A DNA stretch of 64,000 nucleotides, from the NCBI GenBank assembly GCA_947496465.1, contig CANMCX010000003.1, forward strand, positions 310,001-374,000. The letters run 5' to 3'. Shown here one piece after another: positions 41,348 to 49,539 of this stretch; positions within the stretch are counted from its first letter, which is position 1; each line of letters opens with the position of its first letter. Source of the DNA: Marinifilum_A sediminis (GTDB lineage: Bacteria > Bacteroidota > Bacteroidia > Bacteroidales > Marinifilaceae). The notes under the pieces were generated by a model. It was not told where the DNA came from, ran no database searches, and saw only the letters and a program-made list of their open reading frames with translations. A program made the translations under genes and the position numbers.

Positions 41348-42052
41348 TTATTGAATGAAAAATATGTAAGTAAAATATAAGCCTGCAAGAATAAAAATGA
41401 CAGCAGCGATTTTTCTAAACCAGTACTCGAAACTTTTTACTTTATTGTAAAAATTACCTACTCCCGAAAGGGTAAAAGCTAATAAATAAGCTATGATAAT
41501 TACAGGCAATCCTGTTGCAATTGCAAAAACAATGGGTAGTATTAATCCATCAGTTTGTGAAATTGTGAGTGGAATTAGCATGCCGAAATAAAGTACGCCG
41601 CTATATGGACAAAAAGCCAGTGCGAATATCATCCCCATAAGTAAGGCACCCCAATATTTACCACGGATTTTCTCTCCGTTTAATTTCTCCGTTAAATTTC
41701 CAACTCCTGGGAAATTGATCGAAATTAAATCCAGCATGAATATTCCAATAATAATCAATAATGGACCTAGCAATCTTTCTCCGTAAGTGTGAAAGAAACT
41801 GGAAATATCGAATTTACTGGCTCCAAAAAATAGAATTGTTCCTACAGCAGTGTAGCTAATTGCTCTACCCAAAGTATAAATCAAACCATTGAAGAAAATT
41901 CTTCTTTTATTGCCTAAATTCTTACTGATATATGCTGTTGCAGTAATATTCGTAGCCAATGGACAAGGACTAATGGCAGTCATTAAACCTAGTAGGAAAG
42001 CTGAAAATATTGGAAAATTGCTTTGCGCAAGTAATTGATCTAAGTAATCCAT
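41348..42052 (-). CDS. ArsG-like (CcdA/DsbD-type) permease
   Basis: This 234-residue protein has six hydrophobic helices. It shows the LLGLMTAISPCPLATNITA motif near the N-terminus and a second Cys-Pro in LAFCPYSGVLYFG, the paired membrane cysteines of CcdA/DsbD-type electron carriers. It strongly resembles the ArsG family of putative organoarsenical or thiol-electron permeases known from arsEFG operons (Shewanella). It starts 7 bp downstream of the ArsF-like gene. Transfer of reducing equivalents across the membrane to the ArsF-like thioredoxin fold is the simplest model. Confidence 0.85.
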   Translation of the reverse strand: MDYLDQLLAQSNFPIFSAFLLGLMTAISPCPLATNITATAYISKNLGNKRRIFFNGLIYTLGRAISYTAVGTILFFGASKFDISSFFHTYGERLLGPLLIIIGIFMLDLISINFPGVGNLTEKLNGEKIRGKYWGALLMGMIFALAFCPYSGVLYFGMLIPLTISQTDGLILPIVFAIATGLPVIIIAYLLAFTLSGVGNFYNKVKSFEYWFRKIAAVIFILAGLYFTYIFFIQ

Positions 42053-42059
42053 TTACAAT

Positions 42060-42527
42060 CTATTGAAGTTCTGCTTTAATTACAGTTTGTAATTTCTCCA
42101 CGTAAGCAGGAGTGTCGTTTATTGCATTACGAAATGCGAAAGTTGTTAGGTCCTCAATATCTCCAGATTTAGCACTTTTAATGTAAAGACCAGAACTACT
42201 TGCTTGGAACTTCTTTGCTAATTCTTTGTTTTCTTCCAAATCGAAATTAATATCGTAGAATTTTACATTTAGGCTTTCTGCAACTTCTTTTGCTTTGCCA
42301 CCAACAGCTTTACAGGTTTTGCATCTTCTGTCGCCATGGAAATAGTAAATGCCCGCCTCAGTTTGGTTTGAAGCCAATTTGGTTTCTGATGTTTTCTCAC
42401 ATTTTGTACAATCACTTTTGCACGTAGTTGATTGTTCTGCTTTTGCCGTTTCTTTTTTTGTATTTGATTGGCAAGCTCCAAAGCTTAATCCTAAAGCGAG
42501 AATGCTTAATGTTATAATGTGTTTCAT
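42060..42527 (-). CDS. ArsF-like thioredoxin-fold lipoprotein
   Basis: This 155-residue lipoprotein has a signal with lipidated C19 (LGLSFGAC), a Cys cluster in the linker (C36, C40, C43) and a thioredoxin-like domain. The domain has YYFHGDRRCKTCKAV (C69xxC72) and a C-terminal half typical of ArsF-family proteins, which are linked with reduction of nitrophenyl-arsenicals together with ArsE and ArsG. It would receive electrons from the CcdA-like ArsG partner. The extra linker cysteines could bind metal. Confidence 0.85.
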   Translation of the reverse strand: MKHIITLSILALGLSFGACQSNTKKETAKAEQSTTCKSDCTKCEKTSETKLASNQTEAGIYYFHGDRRCKTCKAVGGKAKEVAESLNVKFYDINFDLEENKELAKKFQASSSGLYIKSAKSGDIEDLTTFAFRNAINDTPAYVEKLQTVIKAELQ

Positions 42528-42538
42528 TGTTTGGGGTT

Positions 42539-42775
42539 TTATGCGTTTTGAATAATCTCTTTAATTTCTGATACAGAAGGTACTTTGCCGCTAAAAACAA
42601 CTTTTTCGTTGATTACCAAGGCAGGAGTAGACATTACACCATAAGATAAAATTTTAACCATATCATCAATTTTCTCAACATTAGCCTCTATTGCCAATTC
42701 GCCAATAGCTTTGTTTGTTGCTTCAGCTAATGTGTTGCATTTTTTGCATCCCGGACCTAATACTTTAATTTCCAT
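42539..42775 (-). CDS. Small thioredoxin-family protein (TM0996/ArsE-like)
   Basis: This 78-residue minimal thioredoxin fold has an N-terminal redox motif GPGCKKCNTL (C10xxC13), the cis-proline loop MSTPALVINE and no signal peptide, so it is cytoplasmic. It matches the TM0996/MTH895 small thioredoxin family and occupies the arsE position between arsR and arsF. It probably supplies electrons or thiols to the membrane part of the operon. Confidence 0.9.
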   Translation of the reverse strand: MEIKVLGPGCKKCNTLAEATNKAIGELAIEANVEKIDDMVKILSYGVMSTPALVINEKVVFSGKVPSVSEIKEIIQNA

Positions 42776-42850
42776 ATTATTTCTTGTTTGAGTTAATAGT
42801 ATTGTATTAATGATTTGATAAAGTGAGAATTGTATTCTCCTTTCATCTAT

Positions 42851-43156
42851 CTACTTTTGTTTAAAAAAGTTGTTGAACAGTTGTTGAGCTTGTGCCCAGT
42901 TCTCCTTATTTAAGCAATATTTGATTTTTGGAGGATTAATTTCTCCTTGAATCAAACCTGAGTTTTTTAATTCTTTAAGATGTTGCGATAGGGTAGAACG
43001 TGCGATTGGTACTTCTGCAGCCAAATCGCCACTGTAACAACAAGATTGTTTCGACAAGATATCGCAAATGTATACCCTTACCGGGTGCGACAGTGCTTTG
43101 GCAAATCTTGCCATCTGTTTCTCATCAACGGAATAAAACTCTTTAACTTCTTCCAT
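42851..43156 (-). CDS. ArsR/SmtB-family metalloregulator
   Basis: This 101-residue winged-helix repressor begins its HTH core at FAKALSHPVRVYICDILSKQ. Cysteines C31, C39 and C40 lie at the start of the DNA-binding unit (SCCYSGDLA), a likely inducer site for trivalent arsenic, antimony or another thiophile. The recognition helix is in IARSTLSQHLKELKNSGLI. It is the first gene of the five-gene operon, and a palindromic operator lies on its own promoter, implying autoregulation. Confidence 0.93.
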   Translation of the reverse strand: MEEVKEFYSVDEKQMARFAKALSHPVRVYICDILSKQSCCYSGDLAAEVPIARSTLSQHLKELKNSGLIQGEINPPKIKYCLNKENWAQAQQLFNNFFKQK

Positions 43157-43158
43157 AT

Positions 43159-43192
43159 GTTTCGTATTTCGTAAAACTACGAAACAAAGGTA
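43159..43192 (-). promoter_or_regulatory. ArsR-type operator overlapping the operon promoter
   Basis: The direct copies GTTTCGTA (43159-43166) and TTTCGTA (43167-43173) face TACGAAAC (43178-43185). The inner pair makes the dyad TTTCGTA-AAAC-TACGAAA. The right half adjoins an exact minus-strand -7 box TACCTTTG (plus-strand 43185-43192), so the dyad covers the transcription start, the expected position for an ArsR repressor. The -33 TTG is not evident. Confidence 0.65.
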
Positions 43193-43489
43193 AGGGGAAT
43201 TTTTTTAAAAGCGAATCTTAGCCGTGAAAAAAAGAGTTTGGGAATTGAGTTTTTTGTTGGAAATTCAATTATTATGTCTGTTTTGAGTGTTAAGTAAATT
43301 AAAATTGTTTAAAAGAATATGTTGATAGTATCCTATAGTATTTTTTTCTTTAGTTAAGATACAGTTCGTATAAGTATTTAAGTGTTATTTTTTATATAAG
43401 TCTCATTTTGTAGTCAATAATTTCTCAATTTGCTTAATTCTAAAGAATTATTTCAATAATTGGTTAATGGATTACACAAAAATTGATTG
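43193..43489. other. Intergenic region between arsR and cheB/cheR
   Basis: AT-rich divergent spacer. Apart from the promoter elements at its two edges I see no gene, repeat or stable hairpin. Confidence 0.4.
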
Positions 43490-43497
43490 TAACTTTG
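43490..43497 (+). promoter_or_regulatory. Predicted -7 box of the CheB-CheR gene
   Basis: TAACTTTG at 43490-43497 matches TAnnTTTG exactly, 28 bp before the ATG at 43526. No TTG stands at the usual -33 spacing. Confidence 0.45.
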
Positions 43498-43525
43498 ATT
43501 ATGATTTTTTAATTAAACTTTTATA

Positions 43526-46138
43526 ATGAAGAGTAAAAAACTTGTGCAAATAGATAACGTCGGGAAAAATAAGATGATGAAATCTAATCAGTTAGAGTTT
43601 CCGATTGTTGGAATTGGAGCTTCGGCCGGAGGATTGGAAGCATTAGAACAGTTTTTTACCAATACTCCTTCAGATAATGGTATGGCATTTATTGTAATTC
43701 AGCATCTTGATCCAAATCAGCCAGGGATTATGCCTGAACTATTACAACGAATTACCAAAATGAAGGTCACTCAGGCTAGTGACCATCTTAAGGTTAAACC
43801 TAATTGTGTTTACGTGATACCACCTAATAAAAGCCTTTCTATACTAAATGGTTACCTGCATTTGTTTGATTCTATTGAATCTCGAGGATTACGGTTGCCT
43901 GTTGATATCTTTTTTAAATCATTGGCTGATGATAGACAAGAAAAAAGTATAGGAATAATATTATCTGGCATGGGGACTGATGGTAGCTTGGGATTAAAAG
44001 CATTAAAGGAAAAAAAAGGGATCACTTTAGTACAAGATCCTATTGATGCAAAATTTGATGGAATGCCGCGAAGTGCAATGGAGGCTGTTAATGTTGATAT
44101 TGTGGCTAGTGCTAAGGAATTGCCTGTTAAACTTATAAATTTTATAAATTATAATTCATCTGTAAAAACAGATAAAGTTATAGATAGGAAAACAAAAAGT
44201 GATCTCGATAAAATAATTATTTTGTTACGGGAGCAAACCGGTCATGACTTCTCGCAGTATAAGAAAAATACTTTATTTCGCCGAATCGAGAGACGGAAAG
44301 GAATTCATCAGTTGACAAAAATACATAGCTATGTTCGCTTTTTGCAAGAAAACCCTAAAGAGATAGATCTTCTTTTTAAAGAGCTGTTAATAGGTGTTAC
44401 CGGATTTTTCCGTGATACTACAGTATGGGAAAAACTGAAACAAAGTATTCTTCTAGATTTGTTCGATGATCTGCCTGATGGGCACGTGATGCGTGCCTGG
44501 ATACCGGGATGTTCAACAGGAGAAGAAGCATATTCTCTGGCTATCCTTTTTAAAGAAGTGATGGGAAGGCTGAAAAATCCTAAAAATTTAACTTTACAAA
44601 TATTTGCTACAGACATAGATAATGATGCCATAGAGAAAGCTAGAAAAGGACTATTTGCCTCTAATATTTCAAACGATGTAAATCCTGAACGACTGAGTAG
44701 GTATTTCACAGTAGAAGGAGATGGATACAAGATAAATAATACAATACGCGAAATGGTTGTTTTTGCTCCGCAAAATGTAATTAAAGACCCGCCGTTTACA
44801 AAACTAGACTTTATTTCGTGTCGTAATATGCTTATTTATATGGAGCCCGAATTGCAAAAAAAGCTGTTGCTTCTATTTAATTATAGTCTCAACCTTGGTG
44901 GAATTATGCTTTTAGGGAATTCGGAAACTCTTGGTAATATTAAGCATGGCTTTAAAGAACTTGATCCGAAACTTAAAATTTATAAATGTTTATCAAATAC
45001 AAGCACAACAGAACTTTCAGATTTTCCAAGTTCTTTTTATTATAATAAAACCCAAAGTGCGTCGAAAAATAGACCTGTTAAGATTAACGAAAATATTCAA
45101 ACCATAACCTATAATATATTACTTCAGCGCTTTACACCTGTTAGTGTACTTGTAAATGAAGATGGTGATATTATCTATATTACCGGTAGAACAGGAAAAT
45201 ATCTTGAACCAGTTGCAGGGAAAGCCAACTGGAATATTTATGCGATGGCACGTGAAGGATTACGAAACGAGTTACCTTCTGCTTTTCGAAAAGCTCAACA
45301 AGACTATAAAGAAGTAAATTTAAAGAATGTAAAAATTGAAACAGGTGGAGATCCTTTATTTGTTGATGTAATCATACAGCGTATTGAAGCTCCTGAATCG
45401 GTAAGGGGAATGATTATTTTAGTTTTTAATGATGTGATACCAGTGGCTGAAACTAAGAGTTCGAAATTAAAGTCCGGAAAACCAACTTCAAATTCGAAAC
45501 AAAAAGAGGTTGAGCTGGAATTGCAGCGAACTTTTGAAGAACTACAAAGTACCCGTGAAGAAATGCAAACATCGCAAGAAGAATTAAAATCGACAAACGA
45601 AGAGCTTCAGTCAACAAACGAAGAACTTCAGTCAACTAACGAAGAGCTTACCACTTCGAAAGAAGAGATGCAGAGTTTAAACGAAGAACTTCAAACTGTT
45701 AATATTGAACTACAAAGCAAAGTGAACGATTTTGTGCAGGCTAATAACGATATGATAAACCTGCTTAATAGTACAGAAATTGCTACTCTTTTTCTAGATA
45801 AAGAATTGAATATTCGACGTTTTACCGATCCGATGACTGATATATTTAAACTTAGAAATACTGACATTGGTCGTCCTTTTACCGATTTAGTTACCGATTT
45901 ACAATATCCTGATATTGATACTCATGCCCGTAAGGTTCTTAAAACACTTGTCTCAATCGAAAAAGCAATTACCACGATTAGTGGAAAGTGGTATAATGTT
46001 CGCATAATGCCGTATAGAACAATTGATGATCGTATTGATGGTTTGGTAATTACTTTTAATGATATTACTACATATAAAAAGTTAGAATTTGAACTTAAAG
46101 AAGCCAATGTGGCTTTAAGCAAAAATTTAAATAATTAA
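43526..46138 (+). CDS. CheB-CheR-PAS fusion signalling protein
   Basis: This 870-residue protein combines a CheB methylesterase domain (about 25-205; catalytic S33 in GIGASAGG, H60 in IQHLDP, D152 in GMGTDG) and a CheR methyltransferase (about 220-490; WIPGCSTGEEAYS for SAM, CRNMLIYMEPE). Next come a PAS-like region (about 540-640), a long coiled coil of EELQSTN heptads (about 670-745) and a last PAS domain. It lacks a receiver domain. The methylated target is unknown, and no chemoreceptor, CheA or CheW is nearby. It probably acts with the hybrid kinase 44 bp downstream. A second start (M17/M18) is possible. Confidence 0.92.
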   Translation: MKSKKLVQIDNVGKNKMMKSNQLEFPIVGIGASAGGLEALEQFFTNTPSDNGMAFIVIQHLDPNQPGIMPELLQRITKMKVTQASDHLKVKPNCVYVIPPNKSLSILNGYLHLFDSIESRGLRLPVDIFFKSLADDRQEKSIGIILSGMGTDGSLGLKALKEKKGITLVQDPIDAKFDGMPRSAMEAVNVDIVASAKELPVKLINFINYNSSVKTDKVIDRKTKSDLDKIIILLREQTGHDFSQYKKNTLFRRIERRKGIHQLTKIHSYVRFLQENPKEIDLLFKELLIGVTGFFRDTTVWEKLKQSILLDLFDDLPDGHVMRAWIPGCSTGEEAYSLAILFKEVMGRLKNPKNLTLQIFATDIDNDAIEKARKGLFASNISNDVNPERLSRYFTVEGDGYKINNTIREMVVFAPQNVIKDPPFTKLDFISCRNMLIYMEPELQKKLLLLFNYSLNLGGIMLLGNSETLGNIKHGFKELDPKLKIYKCLSNTSTTELSDFPSSFYYNKTQSASKNRPVKINENIQTITYNILLQRFTPVSVLVNEDGDIIYITGRTGKYLEPVAGKANWNIYAMAREGLRNELPSAFRKAQQDYKEVNLKNVKIETGGDPLFVDVIIQRIEAPESVRGMIILVFNDVIPVAETKSSKLKSGKPTSNSKQKEVELELQRTFEELQSTREEMQTSQEELKSTNEELQSTNEELQSTNEELTTSKEEMQSLNEELQTVNIELQSKVNDFVQANNDMINLLNSTEIATLFLDKELNIRRFTDPMTDIFKLRNTDIGRPFTDLVTDLQYPDIDTHARKVLKTLVSIEKAITTISGKWYNVRIMPYRTIDDRIDGLVITFNDITTYKKLEFELKEANVALSKNLNN
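45590..45652 (+). repeat. Three 21-bp tandem repeats inside the coiled coil
   Basis: Units at 45590-45610, 45611-45631 and 45632-45652 each encode one heptad (STNEELQ-type) and are nearly identical at DNA level (core ACAAACGAAGAGCTTCAG). Copy-number change would alter the coiled coil by whole heptads without a frameshift. Confidence 0.8.
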
Positions 46139-46182
46139 GTATAGTAATCGTGATCAGTTAATGTTTATAATAATATGTTATT

Positions 46183-47886
46183 ATGAAAAAATCAAATCAA
46201 AAATCAGGATCTGAAAAACTTCGTGAAAAAGCAGAAGGCTTGCTGAAACAAAAACGATTTGAAGCCAAAGGACAACTTTCGGAAGCTGATAGGTTAAAAC
46301 TGATACATGAATTGCAGGTACATCAAGTAGAATTGGAATTGCAGAACGAAGAGTTATTATTAGCAAAAGAACATGCAGAACAAGCTTCTGAAAAATTCTT
46401 CGAATTGTATGACTTTGCCCCAGTAGGTTATTTTACACTAACAAGAAATGGTAAAATAGTTGAACTGAATTTTGAGGGGGCAAATTTGCTCGGGAAGGAG
46501 CGTTTATTCTTGCAAAATTGTCGTTTTGATTTATTTGTATCCGATAGCTCAAAAGTTGTTTTTAATAATTTTATCGAAAAAATATTTATTAGTTTAACTA
46601 CAGAAAGCTGTGAAGTAAACTTATCAGTCAATGGTGATTTGAAAACTTATGTTTATCTTTCGGGGGTTGTAAAAGAAAATAATTGCTTTATAGCAGCAAC
46701 CGATATAAGTCGTAGAAAAAAACTTGAGATGGAGTTATTACAGGCAAAAGAACGTGCGGAAGAAAGCGACAATCTTAAAACAGCCTTTTTACAAAACATG
46801 AGCCATGAGATTCGGACCCCAATGAATGCTATAAAAGGCTTTTCTGGATTATTGGTTGAAAACCACTCAGATGAAGTTAGACTCAAAAGATTTACTAAAA
46901 TAATTGATCAGCGATGTGATGATTTGCTTGATATTATTAATGATATTCTGGATATTGCTAAAATTGAATCGGGTGAATTAACTGTAAATTTGGAAGAATT
47001 CGACCTTCTTGATTTATTTAATGAAATTAATTCGCAATTTAAAAACTATCAGTTGCAATATGATAAACAGCATATTCAGTTTCGTATGAAGTATAATAAT
47101 GATTTGTTAGGAAAACTAATTATAACAGATAAAATTAAGTTGAAACAGATTTTTGTTAACCTTATCACTAATGCCTTTAAATTTACAGATACCGGGACTA
47201 TAGAATTCGGTTATGAACAAGTAGGTGATGATAAACTTATGTTTTATGTATCTGATACAGGTATTGGTATTCCTAGGGATAAACAAAATGTTGTATTTGA
47301 TCGTTTCATGCAATTGGAATATGTTGTAAATAGATCTATTGGAGGTACGGGATTGGGTTTGTCAATTGTTAAAGGTTTAGTAAATTTGGTAGGTGGTGAA
47401 ATATTCCTGGAATCAGAATTAGACAAGGGCAGTAAATTCTCTTTTACCTTTCCATCTAAATTAATGAATTCCTTGCCAAAATCAATTAAGGTAATTAATG
47501 AAACAGAATCGTACTTATTTAAGGACAAAACCATTTTAATCGTTGAAGATGATTTTTATAATATGGAATATGTTAAAGAAGTACTTTTAAATACAGGTGC
47601 TAATTTAATATTTGCAGAAACAGGTCAAAAAGCTGTCCAAATTGTATCCACTAAATTTGTCGATTTGGTACTAATGGACATCCAACTGCCAGATATGGAT
47701 GGTTACCAAGCCTCTCGTGAAATAAGACAATTTAAACCTAAATTGAAAATTATTGCCCAAACTGCATATGCTTCGAGTTATGATCAAATGAAAGCATTGA
47801 ATGAAGGTTTGGACGACTATATTAGTAAGCCTATTAAAAGAGATTTATTGTTATCTATGATTAATGAACACCTCTGGAATCAATAA
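46183..47886 (+). CDS. PAS-containing hybrid histidine kinase
   Basis: This 567-residue cytoplasmic protein has an N-terminal helix (ELQVHQVELELQNEELL) typical of PAS kinases and a PAS domain (about 72-180). The HisKA domain carries the phospho-acceptor His in QNMSHEIRTPMN (about 207), the HATPase has DTGIGIP and GGTGLGLS, and the C-terminal receiver has the phospho-acceptor Asp in LMDIQLPDMDG (about 505). There are no membrane segments. It lies 44 bp downstream of the CheB-CheR gene and likely forms one signalling unit with it. The output partner is unknown. Confidence 0.93.
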   Translation: MKKSNQKSGSEKLREKAEGLLKQKRFEAKGQLSEADRLKLIHELQVHQVELELQNEELLLAKEHAEQASEKFFELYDFAPVGYFTLTRNGKIVELNFEGANLLGKERLFLQNCRFDLFVSDSSKVVFNNFIEKIFISLTTESCEVNLSVNGDLKTYVYLSGVVKENNCFIAATDISRRKKLEMELLQAKERAEESDNLKTAFLQNMSHEIRTPMNAIKGFSGLLVENHSDEVRLKRFTKIIDQRCDDLLDIINDILDIAKIESGELTVNLEEFDLLDLFNEINSQFKNYQLQYDKQHIQFRMKYNNDLLGKLIITDKIKLKQIFVNLITNAFKFTDTGTIEFGYEQVGDDKLMFYVSDTGIGIPRDKQNVVFDRFMQLEYVVNRSIGGTGLGLSIVKGLVNLVGGEIFLESELDKGSKFSFTFPSKLMNSLPKSIKVINETESYLFKDKTILIVEDDFYNMEYVKEVLLNTGANLIFAETGQKAVQIVSTKFVDLVLMDIQLPDMDGYQASREIRQFKPKLKIIAQTAYASSYDQMKALNEGLDDYISKPIKRDLLLSMINEHLWNQ

Positions 47887-47919
47887 AAGAAATATATTTT
47901 TTTGTAATTCTTTACTGCT

Positions 47920-48588
47920 TTACCTGAATATGGAATTCGACTCAAGTTTATTCATTTTCACATTGGTTTTATACATCAGGTATAGCAAGAATGGGAAAAA
48001 TAGAATCAATACCCAGTTGATTTGAACCATCAAAATAAAATCATAAATACCATGAATCAAAAATGGGATGAAGAATGCCAATGGAAACAATAGTGTACGT
48101 CCTTTAGTGGAGAATTTAGCCAAGCCTAGATAATAGCCCATCATAATTCCAAACATAGCATGCGCTGGAACTGCAGTAAACGCTCTTGCAATTCCAGTAC
48201 TCATTCCGTTAGAAAAGACGTACATGATGTTTTCAACTAGTGCAAATCCCAGAGAAACAAAAACGGCATAAACAATACCATCAAATTGTTCGTTAAAGTT
48301 CGGGTTTCTCCATATCAGAATGTAAACTGCCAGGAGTTTAAATGCTTCTTCGCAAAGTGCAGCTACTAAAAATGCGTTACCAAAAGCATATCCAATTTTC
48401 CCGTTAAAGAATTCAGGTAGTAGGGATGAAACCGCTTGCTCAGCAAATATAACAGGTATGGTAATAATCATTCCTGCAACCAGACCTTTTACTAAAAGAG
48501 GAATCGGCTCTTTTTCATACTTGTCGCGATAATAAATGTAGAATAGTATTATGAATATTGGAGCTACTGAAATCAGAAGAAGGTTCAT
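47920..48588 (-). CDS. PrsW-like intramembrane metalloprotease
   Basis: This 222-residue membrane protein has about seven helices and the PrsW/CPBP-like motifs CEEAFKLLAVY (Glu-Glu), GFALVENIMYV and PAHAMFGIMMGYYLG plus a final IHGIYDF. PrsW-type proteases cleave membrane proteins such as anti-sigma factors by regulated proteolysis. No anti-sigma factor is adjacent, so the substrate is open. It follows an exact -7 box at 48620. Confidence 0.88.
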   Translation of the reverse strand: MNLLLISVAPIFIILFYIYYRDKYEKEPIPLLVKGLVAGMIITIPVIFAEQAVSSLLPEFFNGKIGYAFGNAFLVAALCEEAFKLLAVYILIWRNPNFNEQFDGIVYAVFVSLGFALVENIMYVFSNGMSTGIARAFTAVPAHAMFGIMMGYYLGLAKFSTKGRTLLFPLAFFIPFLIHGIYDFILMVQINWVLILFFPFLLYLMYKTNVKMNKLESNSIFR

Positions 48589-48619
48589 GTTTTTTATTTT
48601 AGGCTGAAACGAAAGATCT

Positions 48620-48627
48620 CAAATTTA
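48620..48627 (-). promoter_or_regulatory. Predicted -7 box of the prsW-like gene
   Basis: The minus-strand TAAATTTG (plus-strand 48620-48627) is an exact match, 31 bp before the start at 48588. The terminator of the upstream DUF4395 gene lies immediately behind it. No -33 TTG is at the right spacing. Confidence 0.4.
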
Positions 48628-48655
48628 GAAAAAGCCAACTCTTTTGAAGTTGACT
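48628..48655 (-). terminator. Terminator of the DUF4395 gene
   Basis: AGCCAACT (48633-48640) and AGTTGACT (48648-48655) pair with one G-T wobble. On the minus strand they are followed by TTTTTC. Confidence 0.65.
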
Positions 48656-48692
48656 CTTGAATTATTGTAAGTAATTGGTATTTAAAGTTGCT

Positions 48693-49226
48693 TTATACTT
48701 CGCAAGAATTCCCCATGCAGTTTGGTTTTATTTCTGGTTGTTTTACCAGTTTTAAGCGCATGCCTAAATAGTATACCTGACAACCAATGCAAATGCCAAA
48801 TGCGGTTTCGATAAACATTAATAGCATACAGATAAGACAAATCATGCATACTGGCTCAAATAAAGTTGCATCAGTCTGCAGCTGAATAGACATGAAGAAT
48901 GCTAATGCAGATAATCCAAGTCCCAAGCTCCAGGCAAATCGTTTTTGAATTGCACCAATGTATATAGGCTCTTGTTTAATAACGATAAGACGAGCAAGAA
49001 GATTCGCCGGTGCAAATTTCGGATTGATAAATATTGCAATTGTAAAGTTGAGCATTATGAATCCTGATACGTAGGGAATAGGTTCGTATTTCTTGAAAAA
49101 TACAGCAGCTATTAGTGTTACCAAAATGGTAAAGAACAGTAAGCCTGCTGTCGCACGCACTTCTCTTTCATTTAAAACCTTATAGCTAATTCCATTTTTG
49201 TACTCTCCAAAACTCAATATTGACAT
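48693..49226 (-). CDS. DUF4395 membrane protein
   Basis: This 177-residue protein has four membrane helices. The conserved Cys-rich segment CMICLICMLLMFIETAFGICIGC is followed by YYLGMRL, which is typical of DUF4395. The protein also ends in CMGNSCEV. DUF4395 genes are often linked with rhodanese or thioredoxin genes, so a sulfur or thiol role is suspected. Here it is flanked by prsW-like and pheT genes and is monocistronic. Confidence 0.87.
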   Translation of the reverse strand: MSILSFGEYKNGISYKVLNEREVRATAGLLFFTILVTLIAAVFFKKYEPIPYVSGFIMLNFTIAIFINPKFAPANLLARLIVIKQEPIYIGAIQKRFAWSLGLGLSALAFFMSIQLQTDATLFEPVCMICLICMLLMFIETAFGICIGCQVYYLGMRLKLVKQPEIKPNCMGNSCEV

Positions 49227-49485
49227 CTTTTTGCATTTAAATTAAAAATCGGAGTGCAAAGTAGTAAAAATACCTTTTGGTATTTTATTGGAATGGTTAA
49301 GCAAATGTTAAAGGGGAGGGCAAGTTCTGATTCTAAGCTCCAAACTCCAAACTCTCAAAAAACAAGTTCCAAGAATCAAGTTTCAATTATATAGTGTAGA
49401 GTATACTTTGCCCTGGGATATATCCCGGAGATTGGAATGATCTCATTTATCACAGAGATTGGATGTTGTTTTTTTAAAATGGAGA
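49227..49485. other. Intergenic region with decayed TCCAAACTC-type repeat
   Basis: Positions 49334-49385 consist of repeated variants of CTCCAAACTC, AAGTTCCAAG and AATCAAGTTTC. A 12-bp palindrome GGGATATATCCC lies at 49415-49426. No ORF is seen. Similar tracts occur at 53321-53354 and, more loosely, at 3470-3550. Confidence 0.5.
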
Positions 49486-49517
49486 TAAAAAAAAGCCGAC
49501 TCCTTAAGGAATCGGCT
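49486..49517 (-). terminator. pheT terminator
   Basis: Positions 49494-49517 form a hairpin (AGCCGA and TCGGCT arms, inner TCC-TTAA-GGA). On the minus strand it is followed by eight T. It lies 23 bp past the pheT stop. Confidence 0.88.
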
Positions 49518-49539
49518 CTCAATTAATATCTAACTACAA

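Noticed and set aside
46100..46190. CheB-CheR and histidine kinase genes as one gene split by a frameshift
   Set aside because: The first protein ends after a complete PAS domain, and the second begins with a typical N-terminal helix of PAS kinases behind a 44-bp gap. They look like two intact genes.
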